64,000 nt of DNA, taken from NCBI RefSeq assembly GCF_009796285.1, contig NZ_CP047020.1:7254001-7318000 (forward strand), read 5' to 3'. This document shows, piece by piece, positions 1 to 8,002 of the stretch. The DNA comes from Streptomyces broussonetiae (GTDB taxonomy: Bacteria; Actinomycetota; Actinomycetes; Streptomycetales; Streptomycetaceae). The position numbers and the translations under genes are program-made. The notes beneath the pieces are model-generated. The model had not been told where the DNA came from. It worked only from the letters and a program-made list of their open reading frames with translations, and ran no database searches. Within the stretch, counting starts at the first letter, position 1. Each line of letters opens with the position of its first letter.

Positions 1-150
1 AACCCTCTTTGAGTTCCGCTCCGCTCGCGGTCCTTGAAGTACCAGGAAATTCGTGCGCCTCGGGCCGTCCCCCGGGTCGTCCATTCCCCAAATCCCGTAC
101 CTGTCAGGGCAGTTGTACGGGTGCCCCTGTGAACCTTGGGAGATGGCACC

Positions 151-1608
151 ATGACCCAGCAGTCAGTGGAGCCCAGGACCGCAGCCGACGACGCCGGTGA
201 TGGCAGCCGCGTCCCGGCCGGACGGTCCTGGCTCGACCGGTACTTCCACATATCCAGAAGAGGATCATCGGTCGCGCGTGAGGTGCGCGGCGGCATCACC
301 ACCTTCATGGCGATGGCCTACATCCTCCTGCTCAACCCGCTGATCCTGTCCGGCAAGGACGTGCACGGCGACACACTCGGCCAGAAGGCGCTGATCACCG
401 CGACCGCGCTCGCCGCGGCGTTCACCACGCTGCTGATGGGCTTCGTCGGCAAGGTGCCGCTCGCGCTCGCCGCCGGCCTGTCCGTCTCGGGCGTGCTGTC
501 CTCGCAGGTCGCCCCCAACATGACCTGGCCGCAGGCCATGGGCATGTGCGTGATGTACGGCGTGGTCATCATGCTGCTGGTCGTCACCGGCCTACGCGAG
601 ATGATCATGAACGCGATCCCGCTCGCGCTCAAGCACGGCATCACCATGGGCATCGGCCTGTTCATCGCCCTCATCGGTTTCTACAAGTCCGGCTTCGTGC
701 ACCAGGGCAAGAGCACCCCGCTCGCCCTCGGTCCGGCGGGCCAGCTCACCGGCTGGCCGGTGCTGCTCTTCGCCGGCACGCTGCTGCTGATCTTCATGCT
801 CCAGGCCCGGAACTTCCCCGGCGCCATCCTCATCGGCATCATCACCGGCACGATCGTCGCCTCGATCCTCAACGCCGCCGGCGTCATCGACCCCAAGCAG
901 TGGGCCAACGGCGCTCCCGAACTGCACGGCAGCGCCGTGTCGATGCCCGACTTCTCACTCCTCGGGCATGTGGAGCTCGGCGGCTGGGGCAAGGTCGGCG
1001 GGATGACGATCGCCATGATCGTCTTCACACTCGTACTGGCCGGCTTCTTCGACGCGATGGCCACCATCATCGGCGTCGGCACCGAGGCCAACCTGGCCGA
1101 CGACAAGGGCCGCATGCCCGGCCTGTCCAAGGCGCTGTTCATCGACGGTATGGGCGGCGCGATCGGCGGCGTGGCGGGCGGCTCCGGCCAGACCGTGTTC
1201 ATCGAGTCCGCGACCGGGGTCGGCGAGGGTGCCCGTACGGGTCTGGCGTCCGTGGTGACGGGCCTGTTCTTCGCGGCCTGCCTGTTCTTCACCCCGGTCA
1301 CCGCGATCGTGCCGCAGGAGGTCGCCTCCGCCGCGCTGGTCGTCATCGGCGCCATGATGCTGATGAACGCCCGGCACGTGGACTGGGCCGACCGCGCCAC
1401 CGCCATCCCGGTCTTCCTGACCGTCGTCCTGATGCCGTTCACGTACACCATCACCACCGGTGTCGCCGCGGGCGTCATCTCCTACGTCGCCATCAAGACC
1501 GCCCAGGGCAAGGCCCGTGAGATCGGTGCCTTCATGTGGGGCCTCACGGTCGTCTTCCTGGTCTACTTCGCCCTTCATCCCATCGAGGCCTGGCTCGGCG
1601 TGCACTAG
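151..1608 (+). CDS. NCS2 family purine base permease (AzgA/GhxP type)
   Basis: Predicted secondary transporter importing a purine base (guanine, hypoxanthine or adenine) with protons through the cytoplasmic membrane. The 485-residue protein has the usual AzgA-branch length and is hydrophobic throughout, with about a dozen membrane segments. The motif FIESATGVGEGARTG near residue 350 is typical of the AzgA branch rather than the uracil/xanthine branch found later in the window. The start is ATG at 151 because GGGAG at 138-142 sits eight bases upstream; an in-frame TTG at 136 has no such site. XdhC follows 42 bases downstream, suggesting co-transcription for purine salvage or oxidation. The exact substrate is an inference. 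Confidence 0.85.
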   Translation: MTQQSVEPRTAADDAGDGSRVPAGRSWLDRYFHISRRGSSVAREVRGGITTFMAMAYILLLNPLILSGKDVHGDTLGQKALITATALAAAFTTLLMGFVGKVPLALAAGLSVSGVLSSQVAPNMTWPQAMGMCVMYGVVIMLLVVTGLREMIMNAIPLALKHGITMGIGLFIALIGFYKSGFVHQGKSTPLALGPAGQLTGWPVLLFAGTLLLIFMLQARNFPGAILIGIITGTIVASILNAAGVIDPKQWANGAPELHGSAVSMPDFSLLGHVELGGWGKVGGMTIAMIVFTLVLAGFFDAMATIIGVGTEANLADDKGRMPGLSKALFIDGMGGAIGGVAGGSGQTVFIESATGVGEGARTGLASVVTGLFFAACLFFTPVTAIVPQEVASAALVVIGAMMLMNARHVDWADRATAIPVFLTVVLMPFTYTITTGVAAGVISYVAIKTAQGKAREIGAFMWGLTVVFLVYFALHPIEAWLGVH

Positions 1609-1650
1609 CCGCGCGGGCCCTGCCCACACAACCCGTTAGGAGACCGACAG

Positions 1651-2802
1651 ATGCTGGACATCGCCGAGGAGCTGAACCGGTGGGTCGGGCAGGGTCGTGA
1701 CTTCGCCGTCGCCACCGTGGTGGCCGTCGGCGGCAGCGCCCCGCGTCAGCCCGGCGCCGCCCTCGCGGTGGACGCCGACGGCACCGCGATCGGTTCGGTC
1801 TCCGGCGGGTGTGTGGAGGGCGCCGTGTACGAGCTGTGCCGGCAGGCGCTCGAGGACGGGCAGACCGTTCTCGAGCGCTTCGGCTACAGCGACGAGGACG
1901 CCTTCGCCGTCGGCCTGACCTGTGGCGGCATCATCGACATCCTCGTCACACCGGTCCGGACGGACGGTCCCGCCCGGGCGGTGCTCACGGCCGCGCTGGC
2001 CGCCGCCGCCCGTGGGGAGGCGGCGGCGGTCGCGCGGATCGTGGACGGCCCGGCCGAGCTGCGCGGCCGGGCCCTCCTCGTCCGCCCCGACGGCTCCTAC
2101 GACGGTGGCTTCGGCGCGCATCCCGAACTGGACCGCACCGTCGCCGCCGAGGCCGGCGCCTTTCTGGACGCGGGCCGCACCGGCACCCTGGAGATCGGCG
2201 AGCAGGGCTCGCACTGCGGCGCCCCGCTCACGGTCCTGGTCGAGTCCTCCGTGCCCGCACCCCGGATGATCGTCTTCGGCGCGATCGACTTCGCCTCCGC
2301 GCTGGTCCGGGTCGGCAAGTTCCTCGGCTACCACGTCACCGTGTGCGACGCCCGCCCGGTGTTCGCCACGAAGGTCCGCTTCCCCGAGGCCGACGAGATC
2401 GTCGTCGAGTGGCCGCACAAGTACCTGGAGCGCACCGAGGCCGACGGCCGTACCGTGCTGTGCGTCCTCACCCACGACGCCAAGTTCGACGTACCGCTGC
2501 TGCAGCTCGCCCTACGGCTGCCGGTCGCCTACGTCGGCGCGATGGGCTCGCGCCGCACCCACCTGGAGCGCAACCAGCGGCTGCGCGACGTCGGCGTCAC
2601 CGAACTGGAACTGGCCCGCCTGCGCTCGCCCATCGGCCTCGACCTCGGTGCGCGTACGCCGGAGGAGACGGCCCTGTCCATCGGCGCGGAGATCGTCGCC
2701 GGCCGCCGCGGCGGCAGCGGGGTCTCACTGACCGGCGCGCACACCCCCATCCACCACGACACGGGGTCCCGGCCGGCCACGCGGATCGGGTCGGTGGCCT
2801 GA
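1651..2802 (+). CDS. xdhC: XdhC/CoxI family xanthine dehydrogenase accessory factor
   Basis: Cytoplasmic chaperone of the XdhC/CoxI family, which binds molybdenum cofactor, helps its sulfuration and inserts it into xanthine dehydrogenase. The N-terminal part has the family hallmarks VVAVGGSAPRQPGAALAV (near residue 25) and SGGCVEGAVYE (near 50). The C-terminal half is the XdhC Rossmann domain, beginning near MIVFGAIDFASALVRVG (about residue 205), with YVGAMGSRRTH near 295. Length 383 residues is normal. ATG at 1651 has AGGAG about eight bases upstream. The XdhAB subunits are not in the window, so it must act on an enzyme encoded elsewhere. It fits the purine-oxidation theme. Confidence 0.9.
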   Translation: MLDIAEELNRWVGQGRDFAVATVVAVGGSAPRQPGAALAVDADGTAIGSVSGGCVEGAVYELCRQALEDGQTVLERFGYSDEDAFAVGLTCGGIIDILVTPVRTDGPARAVLTAALAAAARGEAAAVARIVDGPAELRGRALLVRPDGSYDGGFGAHPELDRTVAAEAGAFLDAGRTGTLEIGEQGSHCGAPLTVLVESSVPAPRMIVFGAIDFASALVRVGKFLGYHVTVCDARPVFATKVRFPEADEIVVEWPHKYLERTEADGRTVLCVLTHDAKFDVPLLQLALRLPVAYVGAMGSRRTHLERNQRLRDVGVTELELARLRSPIGLDLGARTPEETALSIGAEIVAGRRGGSGVSLTGAHTPIHHDTGSRPATRIGSVA

Positions 2803-2882
2803 AGGCCGCAGGGGATTCCTGACGGCCGACTGCCGCGGAAAACGGTTTGCGGGGCGGCGTGGCCGGTGGTTTCCATGAACGG

Positions 2883-3527
2883 ATGGTGTCCACCGACCGT
2901 CTGGCCGCCTTCGCGGCGCTGTCCCTCCTGCTCATCGTGGTGCCCGGCCCCAGCGTGCTGTTCGTGGTCGGGCGCGCCCTGGCCCACGGCCGCCGGGCCG
3001 CGCTGACCACCGTCGCCGGCAACACGTTCGGCGCGTACGTGCTCGTCACGGCCGTCGCGCTCGGCATCGGCTCGATCGTGGAGAGCTCGGTGCTCGTCTT
3101 CACCGCGCTCAAGCTCACGGGCGCCGCCTACCTGGTGTACCTCGGCGTACGGGCCTGGCGGCAACGCGGCGCGATGCGGGACGCGTTCGCGCAGGCGAGC
3201 GGCGGCCCCCGGCGCGGCACGCGGCGCACCTTCTGGGAGGGCTTCACCGTCGGCGTGGCCAACCCCAAGACGATGGTGTTCTTCGCCGCGGTGCTGCCGC
3301 AGTTCGTGGATCCGGGGCAGGGGCACGTCCCCGGTCAGATGCTGCTGCTCGGCCTCGTCTTCAACGCCATCGCACTGGCCTCGGACAGCGTCTGGGGGCT
3401 GGTCGCCTCCGCGGCGCGCGACTGGTTCGCGCGCTCGCCACGACGGCTGTCCGCCGTGGGCGGGATCGGAGGACTGACCATGATCGGGTTGGGGGTCACG
3501 GTCGCGGTGACGGGGCGCAGGGACTGA
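2883..3527 (+). CDS. LysE/RhtB family amino-acid exporter
   Basis: Small membrane transporter of 214 residues with about six hydrophobic segments, matching LysE/RhtB exporters that export amino acids or related metabolites. The family signature VVPGPSVLFVVGRAL lies near residue 20, and GFTVGVANPKTMVFFAAVLPQFV near residue 120 is the second conserved block (quoted across two segments). ATG at 2883 gives MVSTDRLAAF, the usual start of the first helix. An in-frame TTG at 2847 would add twelve uncharacteristic residues. The ribosome site is weak. It lies 80 bases after xdhC and need not be in its operon. Substrate unknown. Confidence 0.8.
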   Translation: MVSTDRLAAFAALSLLLIVVPGPSVLFVVGRALAHGRRAALTTVAGNTFGAYVLVTAVALGIGSIVESSVLVFTALKLTGAAYLVYLGVRAWRQRGAMRDAFAQASGGPRRGTRRTFWEGFTVGVANPKTMVFFAAVLPQFVDPGQGHVPGQMLLLGLVFNAIALASDSVWGLVASAARDWFARSPRRLSAVGGIGGLTMIGLGVTVAVTGRRD

Positions 3528-3637
3528 CGCTCCACGGCGTGCCACGAGGCCCGCGCAAGGCGTGTGCGCCGTGCGGGGCATGCGAGGCGCGCAAGGCGCG
3601 GGTGCGGGTGCGCGGGCCGTGGGGGCGTGTGGGGCGT

Positions 3638-4078
3638 TCACGCCTGCCTGAGCAGGCGGTTGACCGCCCGGCCGAACATCACGCGTGCCGTGCGGTCCAG
3701 TACGCCGTCGAGAGCGCGGGGCGCGAACCGCACCCGCACCTCCTCACGCCACACCACCCGGCTACGGCCCCCGGGTCCCGGCCCCACCTCGATCTCCGCC
3801 CAGCCCAGTACCACCCGGCCGCGCTTCTCCAGGCGGCACAGGCCGGGTTCGTCGTCGCAGGGCGGGCGCCAGACCGTCACCTCCATGGTGTCGTCGACGG
3901 CCAGCGGGCCGATGCCGGAGCGGGCCACGAAGCGTGTGCCCACCCGGGTCGGCGGGGGCGTGAGCACCCTGATCCGGGTCAGCGGGACCGCGTCGGCGTG
4001 GCGGGGCCACTCGGTGAGCCGGCGCCACGCCTCGTCGTGAGGGAGCGGCGCCGTACGGGTGAAGGTGAAGACGGGCAC
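3638..4078 (-). CDS. SRPBCC family protein
   Basis: Protein of 146 residues that looks like an SRPBCC (START/Bet v1 fold) domain: PVFTFTRTAPLPHDEAWRRL at the start, then alternating beta segments and the long C-terminal helix DGVLDRTARVMFGRAVNRLL. Such proteins bind hydrophobic ligands in a deep cavity; members of this short polyketide-cyclase-like group are usually of unknown role. The GTG at 4078 is chosen because it gives the normal first beta strand; reading frame upstream continues without family similarity. It is convergent with the LysE gene and 77 bases downstream of the deacetylase gene. Confidence 0.7.
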   Translation of the reverse strand: MPVFTFTRTAPLPHDEAWRRLTEWPRHADAVPLTRIRVLTPPPTRVGTRFVARSGIGPLAVDDTMEVTVWRPPCDDEPGLCRLEKRGRVVLGWAEIEVGPGPGGRSRVVWREEVRVRFAPRALDGVLDRTARVMFGRAVNRLLRQA

Positions 4079-4155
4079 GGCATGATCGTAGGCAATGTCC
4101 GCCGTTCTCAAGGGAGTCAGGTCTCCACCCGGTGCCACCCGGCCCGGTCGGGCCG

Positions 4156-4974
4156 TCAGGGCCGGTACACCTTGCCCGGTTCCGCCCTGCCCGGTGCGAG
4201 AAGCTGAGGCACCGTCACGAAGACGTAGCCGCGGGCCTTCAGGGCGTCGATGATGCCGGGCACGGCGGGCACCGTGCCGGGGTAGATGTCGTGCAGCAGG
4301 ATGATCCCGTCCCGGGACGACTGCTCCAGGACGCGCTTCTTGATGAGCGCCGAGTCGTTGGTCGTGTAGTCCTTGGCGGTCACGCTCCACAGCACCTCCG
4401 CCAGGCCCTCCTCCTTGGCGATCTTGTGCACGTTGGAGTCCGTACGGCCCTGCGGCGGGCGCATCAGCGTGGGCCTGCGCCCGGTGAGCCGCTCGATCGC
4501 GTCGTCGGGGCGCTTCAGTTCCTCACGTATCCGGGCATCCGGTATCCGGGTGAGGATCTTGTGGTCCCAGGTGTGGCTCGCCACCTCGTGGCCCTCGGCC
4601 GCCATCCGCTTGACCAGCTGCGGGTACTTCTCGATGTGGTTCTCGCCGAGCAGGAAGAAGGTGGCCGGGACCTTCTTGTCCTTCAGGACGTCGAGCAGCC
4701 GCGGCGAGTTCTCGCTCGGCCCGGCGTCGAAGGTGAGGGCGATGCACTTCGCCTCGCGGCAGTCGACGGTCCCGAACTTCGCCGGCGTGCCCTTCGCCGC
4801 GGCGGTGCGCGTGGTGCTCGGCGCGGTCGTGTCGACCTGCGCACAGCCGGACAGCGTGAGCGCGAGGCAGGCGGCGGCCGAGGCGAGCGCGGCGGGACGC
4901 AACCTTCGGGCGCTCTCGCGCATCTTCCTGGGCATACGCGGGGTCGTCGGGATCTTGTCGGTCCAAAGAGGCAT
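4156..4974 (-). CDS. Polysaccharide deacetylase (NodB) family lipoprotein
   Basis: Predicted secreted carbohydrate esterase of family CE4, acting on N-acetylated glycans such as peptidoglycan or chitin outside the membrane. An Arg-rich N-terminus, a hydrophobic stretch and the lipobox LSGC indicate a lipoprotein. NodB motifs are TFDAGPS (motif 1), SHTWDH (motif 2, metal histidines) and RPPQG (motif 3). Motif 1 has Ala where the usual second Asp metal ligand sits, and motif 3 has Gln where Tyr is common, so catalysis may be altered. ATG 4974 gives 272 residues; ATG 4923 would give a more standard signal peptide, while a GTG at 4989 falls inside a palindrome and is unlikely. Confidence 0.82.
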   Translation of the reverse strand: MPLWTDKIPTTPRMPRKMRESARRLRPAALASAAACLALTLSGCAQVDTTAPSTTRTAAAKGTPAKFGTVDCREAKCIALTFDAGPSENSPRLLDVLKDKKVPATFFLLGENHIEKYPQLVKRMAAEGHEVASHTWDHKILTRIPDARIREELKRPDDAIERLTGRRPTLMRPPQGRTDSNVHKIAKEEGLAEVLWSVTAKDYTTNDSALIKKRVLEQSSRDGIILLHDIYPGTVPAVPGIIDALKARGYVFVTVPQLLAPGRAEPGKVYRP

Positions 4975-4981
4975 GCAGGGA

Positions 4982-5000
4982 CTATACACGCAGTGTATAG
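4982..5000. promoter_or_regulatory. Perfect palindrome CTATACAC-GCA-GTGTATAG
   Basis: Two perfect eight-base arms separated by three bases, lying eight bases upstream of the deacetylase ATG at 4974 and about 105 bases upstream of the divergent phosphoribosyltransferase. Its AT-rich arms stand out from the surrounding sequence, and the minus strand contains a TATAGT that could be a -10 element. This is the form of an operator for a dimeric repressor (TetR or GntR type), but no such regulator gene is adjacent. Confidence 0.5.
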
Positions 5001-5105
5001 ATCAAGCGTGCGAATACTTTGCCTCCGGGAACGCTCGCCGGGAGCATCAAGGGGAGCGACCGGGAGCACCATGGAAGGAGGGGGGTCCGCCGAGGAGGAC
5101 CAGCC

Positions 5106-5750
5106 ATGCGCTTCCAGAACCGCGCCGAAGCCGGACGGGAACTGGCCGGACTGCTGGTCGGCCTGTGCGAACGGGAAGGCCTCGCAGACCCCCTCGTACT
5201 CGCCCTGCCCCGCGGCGGCATCGCCGTCGCCGAGCCGGTCGCCCGGGCCCTCGGCGCCCCGCTCGACGTGCTCGTCGTCCGCAAGATCGGCGCCCCGCAC
5301 CACGAGGAGTTCGCCGTCGGAGCGCTCGCCGCGGACGACCCGCCGCTCTTCCACACCGACACCCTCCGCATGCTCGGCCTGACCGAGGAGTCCCTGGCCC
5401 CGGTGGTCGAACGCGAACGGCGCGAACTGCACCGCCGGGAGCAGCGCTACCGCGGCGACCGGCCACCCCCCGACCCGGCCGGCCGCACGGTGATCGTGGT
5501 CGACGACGGGCTGGCCACCGGCGCCACCGCCTGCGCGGCCCTGCGCCACGTCCGCAGCCGCCGGCCCGCGCACCTCGTTCTCGCCGTTCCCGTCGGCGCC
5601 CCCGACTCACTGGATGCGCTCACCGGCGAGGCCGACACGGTCGTCTGCCCGCACCGGCCGACGGGCTTCGCCGCCGTCGGCCAGTGGTACAACGACTTCG
5701 AGCAGCTCACCGACGCGCAGGTGCTCGAAGCGCTGCACGCGCAGCACTGA
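5106..5750 (+). CDS. Phosphoribosyltransferase family protein
   Basis: Cytoplasmic protein of 214 residues with a type I phosphoribosyltransferase fold. The PRPP-binding loop is VIVVDDGLATGAT near residue 128, and the flexible-loop region LPRGGIAVAEPVARALGAPL is near residue 33. Members of this group resemble ComF-like or 'predicted phosphoribosyltransferase' proteins of unknown base specificity, often near stress or dormancy genes. ATG 5106 is preceded by an AGGAGG-like site about eight bases upstream. It is divergent from the deacetylase, with the 4982-5000 palindrome between them. Confidence 0.82.
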   Translation: MRFQNRAEAGRELAGLLVGLCEREGLADPLVLALPRGGIAVAEPVARALGAPLDVLVVRKIGAPHHEEFAVGALAADDPPLFHTDTLRMLGLTEESLAPVVERERRELHRREQRYRGDRPPPDPAGRTVIVVDDGLATGATACAALRHVRSRRPAHLVLAVPVGAPDSLDALTGEADTVVCPHRPTGFAAVGQWYNDFEQLTDAQVLEALHAQH

Positions 5751-5772
5751 CGTCCGTCCGGGGCGCCGCCTG

Positions 5773-5812
5773 TTCCGGTGTGCGGGCCCGCCGCCGCTTC
5801 CGGTGTGCGGGC
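5773..5812. repeat. Two direct copies of a 15-base repeat
   Basis: TTCCGGTGTGCGGGC occurs at 5773-5787 and again at 5798-5812, 25 bases apart, in the gap upstream of the protease-kinase operon. It may be an activator site or only a short duplication; no regulator is assigned. Confidence 0.5.
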
Positions 5813-5876
5813 ACAGCAGCCGCCCCTCGCTCGCCTCCGGCCCCCGCGCCTTTGCAACGCCCTCGTGCACACCAGT

Positions 5877-5893
5877 AGTACCGGACCGGTACT
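5877..5893. promoter_or_regulatory. Palindrome AGTACCGG-A-CCGGTACT at the protease-kinase operon promoter
   Basis: A perfect 17-base inverted repeat with eight-base arms. It is followed by TAACCT at 5899-5904, a plausible -10 element only seven bases from the ATG at 5912, which suggests a leaderless transcript. The palindrome would then cover the -35 region. It is the best candidate operator for the five-gene operon. Operator function is inferred from position and symmetry. Confidence 0.55.
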
Positions 5894-5911
5894 CGGAGTA
5901 ACCTCGGGGCC

Positions 5912-8002
5912 ATGACGCGCACGGGGGAGCGAGCCGTCACATCGCGGTTACGGACGCCGTCCTGGATCGCCCGCATCGAGGCACCGGACGGGCGGGTCCT
6001 CGGCGCGGGGGTGCTGCTCGCCCCTGACCGGGTGCTCACCGCCGCCCACGTCGCAGGGCCCGGCCGCCGCTACGCCGTCCGCCTCGTCGGAGTCCCCGGC
6101 CTCGACGCCGTACCCGCCACCGTCCGCGAGGACGAACACGTGCCGCTGCGTGAGGACACCTTCGGCGACCGCAGCGGCGACCTCGCCCTGCTGCGCCTCG
6201 CCCAGCCCCTGCCCGCCGCGCACACCACCCGGCTCTACCGGCTCGCCGCACCGCACGGGCCGGTCAGCATGTACGGCTTCCCGGACGGCGACGACGGTGG
6301 CCGCTGGCACGGCGCCACCCTGGTCGCCGCCCGCGGCCGGGACAGCCAGGTGCAGTTGCGCCCGCTGACCCCGGGGGAGCTGGCCGCGCCCGGCTTCAGC
6401 GGCGGGGGAGTGGTCGACCACGCCACCGACCAGGTCATCGGGATCGTCCTCAGCGTCGACCAGGGACCGGGCTCCGCCTTCAGCTACATGAGCCCCACCG
6501 AGACCATTCTCAGCCATCTGCCGCAGGCCGCCGCCTGGACCGACGGCGCGGAGGCCGTCGACCCCAGGCTGCGCACCGGCGCCCGGGGCGACGCCGGCGT
6601 GCTCGACGTGCCGTTCGCCACCCAACTCGCCTCCTGGTTCCGGGGCGCGGGCTGGCCGGTCCTCGTCACGGTCGTCCCCGCCCGCGGCGACCGCGCCTGG
6701 ACCCTGAACCGTGCCGTCACACTCGCCGACCGGGAGCTGCGCACCGACCGCAACACCAGCGTCTTCAGTCACGACCCGCCCGAGACCGTGCCCCCGGCCG
6801 GCGCGCACGACCTCGCCCTGGACGTCAAGGGGCTCACCGCCGCCGACGTCATGGACCGCGTCGCCGCCCGCCTGGGCATCCACGACGACCCCCGGCCCGA
6901 ACGGCTCGGCGCGCTGCACCTCCCGCTCGCCGCCGTCCTGGTCGGCGTCGACCAGGCCGCCGAACCCGGGGCCCTGCTCGGCCTGCTGGACCGGCTCGCC
7001 CGGCAGGGGGCCCGGCTGCTGCTGGTCTTCCGCCGCCGGGGAGAGCGCACCGACCAGGCCGCCGAGGCGCTCGTGGACCGGCCGCTGCACGACCGCTGGG
7101 TCCGGCTGCACGCCGAACTCGACCGGATCGTGGACGAGTTGGGCCCGGCCCTCGACCGGCTCCGGGACCGGGTGCTGCCCGGCCCCGGCGCCCGGCAGCT
7201 GGTCGACCGGGCCGACGGCGGCGTACGGCGCACCCGGATGCTGCGCGCCTGGGTCGCCCACACCCCGGAACGCGAGCGCGAACCCGGCCGCGCCGACCTG
7301 CTGTTCACCTTCGAGGAGGCCGCCGAGCGCCGTCGGCAGCGTCTGGAGCGGGCCATCAGCCACCTCGACGCCCGCCTGCACCGCCGAGAGGAACTCCTCG
7401 GCCGGGTCAGCGCCGAATGGCCCCTGTGCCGCCAGCGGGCGGCTGCCGCGTCGGGGGCGGCGGGCCAGTCCGGTGGGCCGGGACCGGGGGCGGGGGCGGT
7501 GTCCGGCAGGCCGCCCGTGTCCGGCGCGTCCGGCACACCCGATGAGCCCTTCTCGTCCGGCGCGCCCGCTGCCACGCCGGGCCCGTCCGCGCCCGGCGAC
7601 CCGGTCATGGAGGCGTACCGGCTCTACGAACACGCCCTCTCCCTGCTGCGGCACACCCCGTGCGACATCGAGCGCGCCGAGACGGCGGTCGAGCGCTTCG
7701 TCACCTTCTGCTCGGCACCGGCGTCCGGGAACCCTACGGGGACGACGGCCACCTCCGATGCGACAACGGACGGCCCGCGCAACCAGGGCCCGGGGGAGGC
7801 GCCGGGGAATCCGGCCCCGGCCATGAACCCGCCCCCGGCCTCGGTCCCGAGCCCGACGCCGGCCTCAGACCCGGCCTCGTACCCGCCCCCGAACCCTGCC
7901 CCGGACCGCGCCCGATGGCCCGCCGTCCGCGGTCACCCGGCTCCCTGGCAGGCAGTGGTGCCACGTCCCACCCCCCGCCCCGGAGAGGAGAGCACGTCGT
8001 GA
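5912..8002 (+). CDS. Trypsin-like serine protease with large C-terminal extension
   Basis: First gene of a five-gene operon. The N-terminal 200 residues are a trypsin-fold protease: His46 in TAAHV, Asp90 in GDLALL and Ser163 in GFSGGG form the expected triad. No signal peptide is visible, so it is probably cytoplasmic. Residues 230-460 form an alpha/beta region of unknown family with the strand-like ALHLPLAAVLVGVD. A charged helical stretch follows, then a Pro/Ala/Gly-rich tail. Arrays of protease, kinase and VWA genes occur in bacterial signalling and conflict systems, but I cannot assign the middle domain. Codon 13 is TTA (5948-5950), read by the developmental tRNA bldA in Streptomyces. Its stop overlaps the next start. 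Confidence 0.8.
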   Translation: MTRTGERAVTSRLRTPSWIARIEAPDGRVLGAGVLLAPDRVLTAAHVAGPGRRYAVRLVGVPGLDAVPATVREDEHVPLREDTFGDRSGDLALLRLAQPLPAAHTTRLYRLAAPHGPVSMYGFPDGDDGGRWHGATLVAARGRDSQVQLRPLTPGELAAPGFSGGGVVDHATDQVIGIVLSVDQGPGSAFSYMSPTETILSHLPQAAAWTDGAEAVDPRLRTGARGDAGVLDVPFATQLASWFRGAGWPVLVTVVPARGDRAWTLNRAVTLADRELRTDRNTSVFSHDPPETVPPAGAHDLALDVKGLTAADVMDRVAARLGIHDDPRPERLGALHLPLAAVLVGVDQAAEPGALLGLLDRLARQGARLLLVFRRRGERTDQAAEALVDRPLHDRWVRLHAELDRIVDELGPALDRLRDRVLPGPGARQLVDRADGGVRRTRMLRAWVAHTPEREREPGRADLLFTFEEAAERRRQRLERAISHLDARLHRREELLGRVSAEWPLCRQRAAAASGAAGQSGGPGPGAGAVSGRPPVSGASGTPDEPFSSGAPAATPGPSAPGDPVMEAYRLYEHALSLLRHTPCDIERAETAVERFVTFCSAPASGNPTGTTATSDATTDGPRNQGPGEAPGNPAPAMNPPPASVPSPTPASDPASYPPPNPAPDRARWPAVRGHPAPWQAVVPRPTPRPGEESTS

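Noticed and set aside
7441..7998. A separate gene at the protease C-terminus
   Set aside because: The Pro/Ala/Gly-rich stretch stays in frame with the protease and runs directly into the GTGA overlap with pknG.
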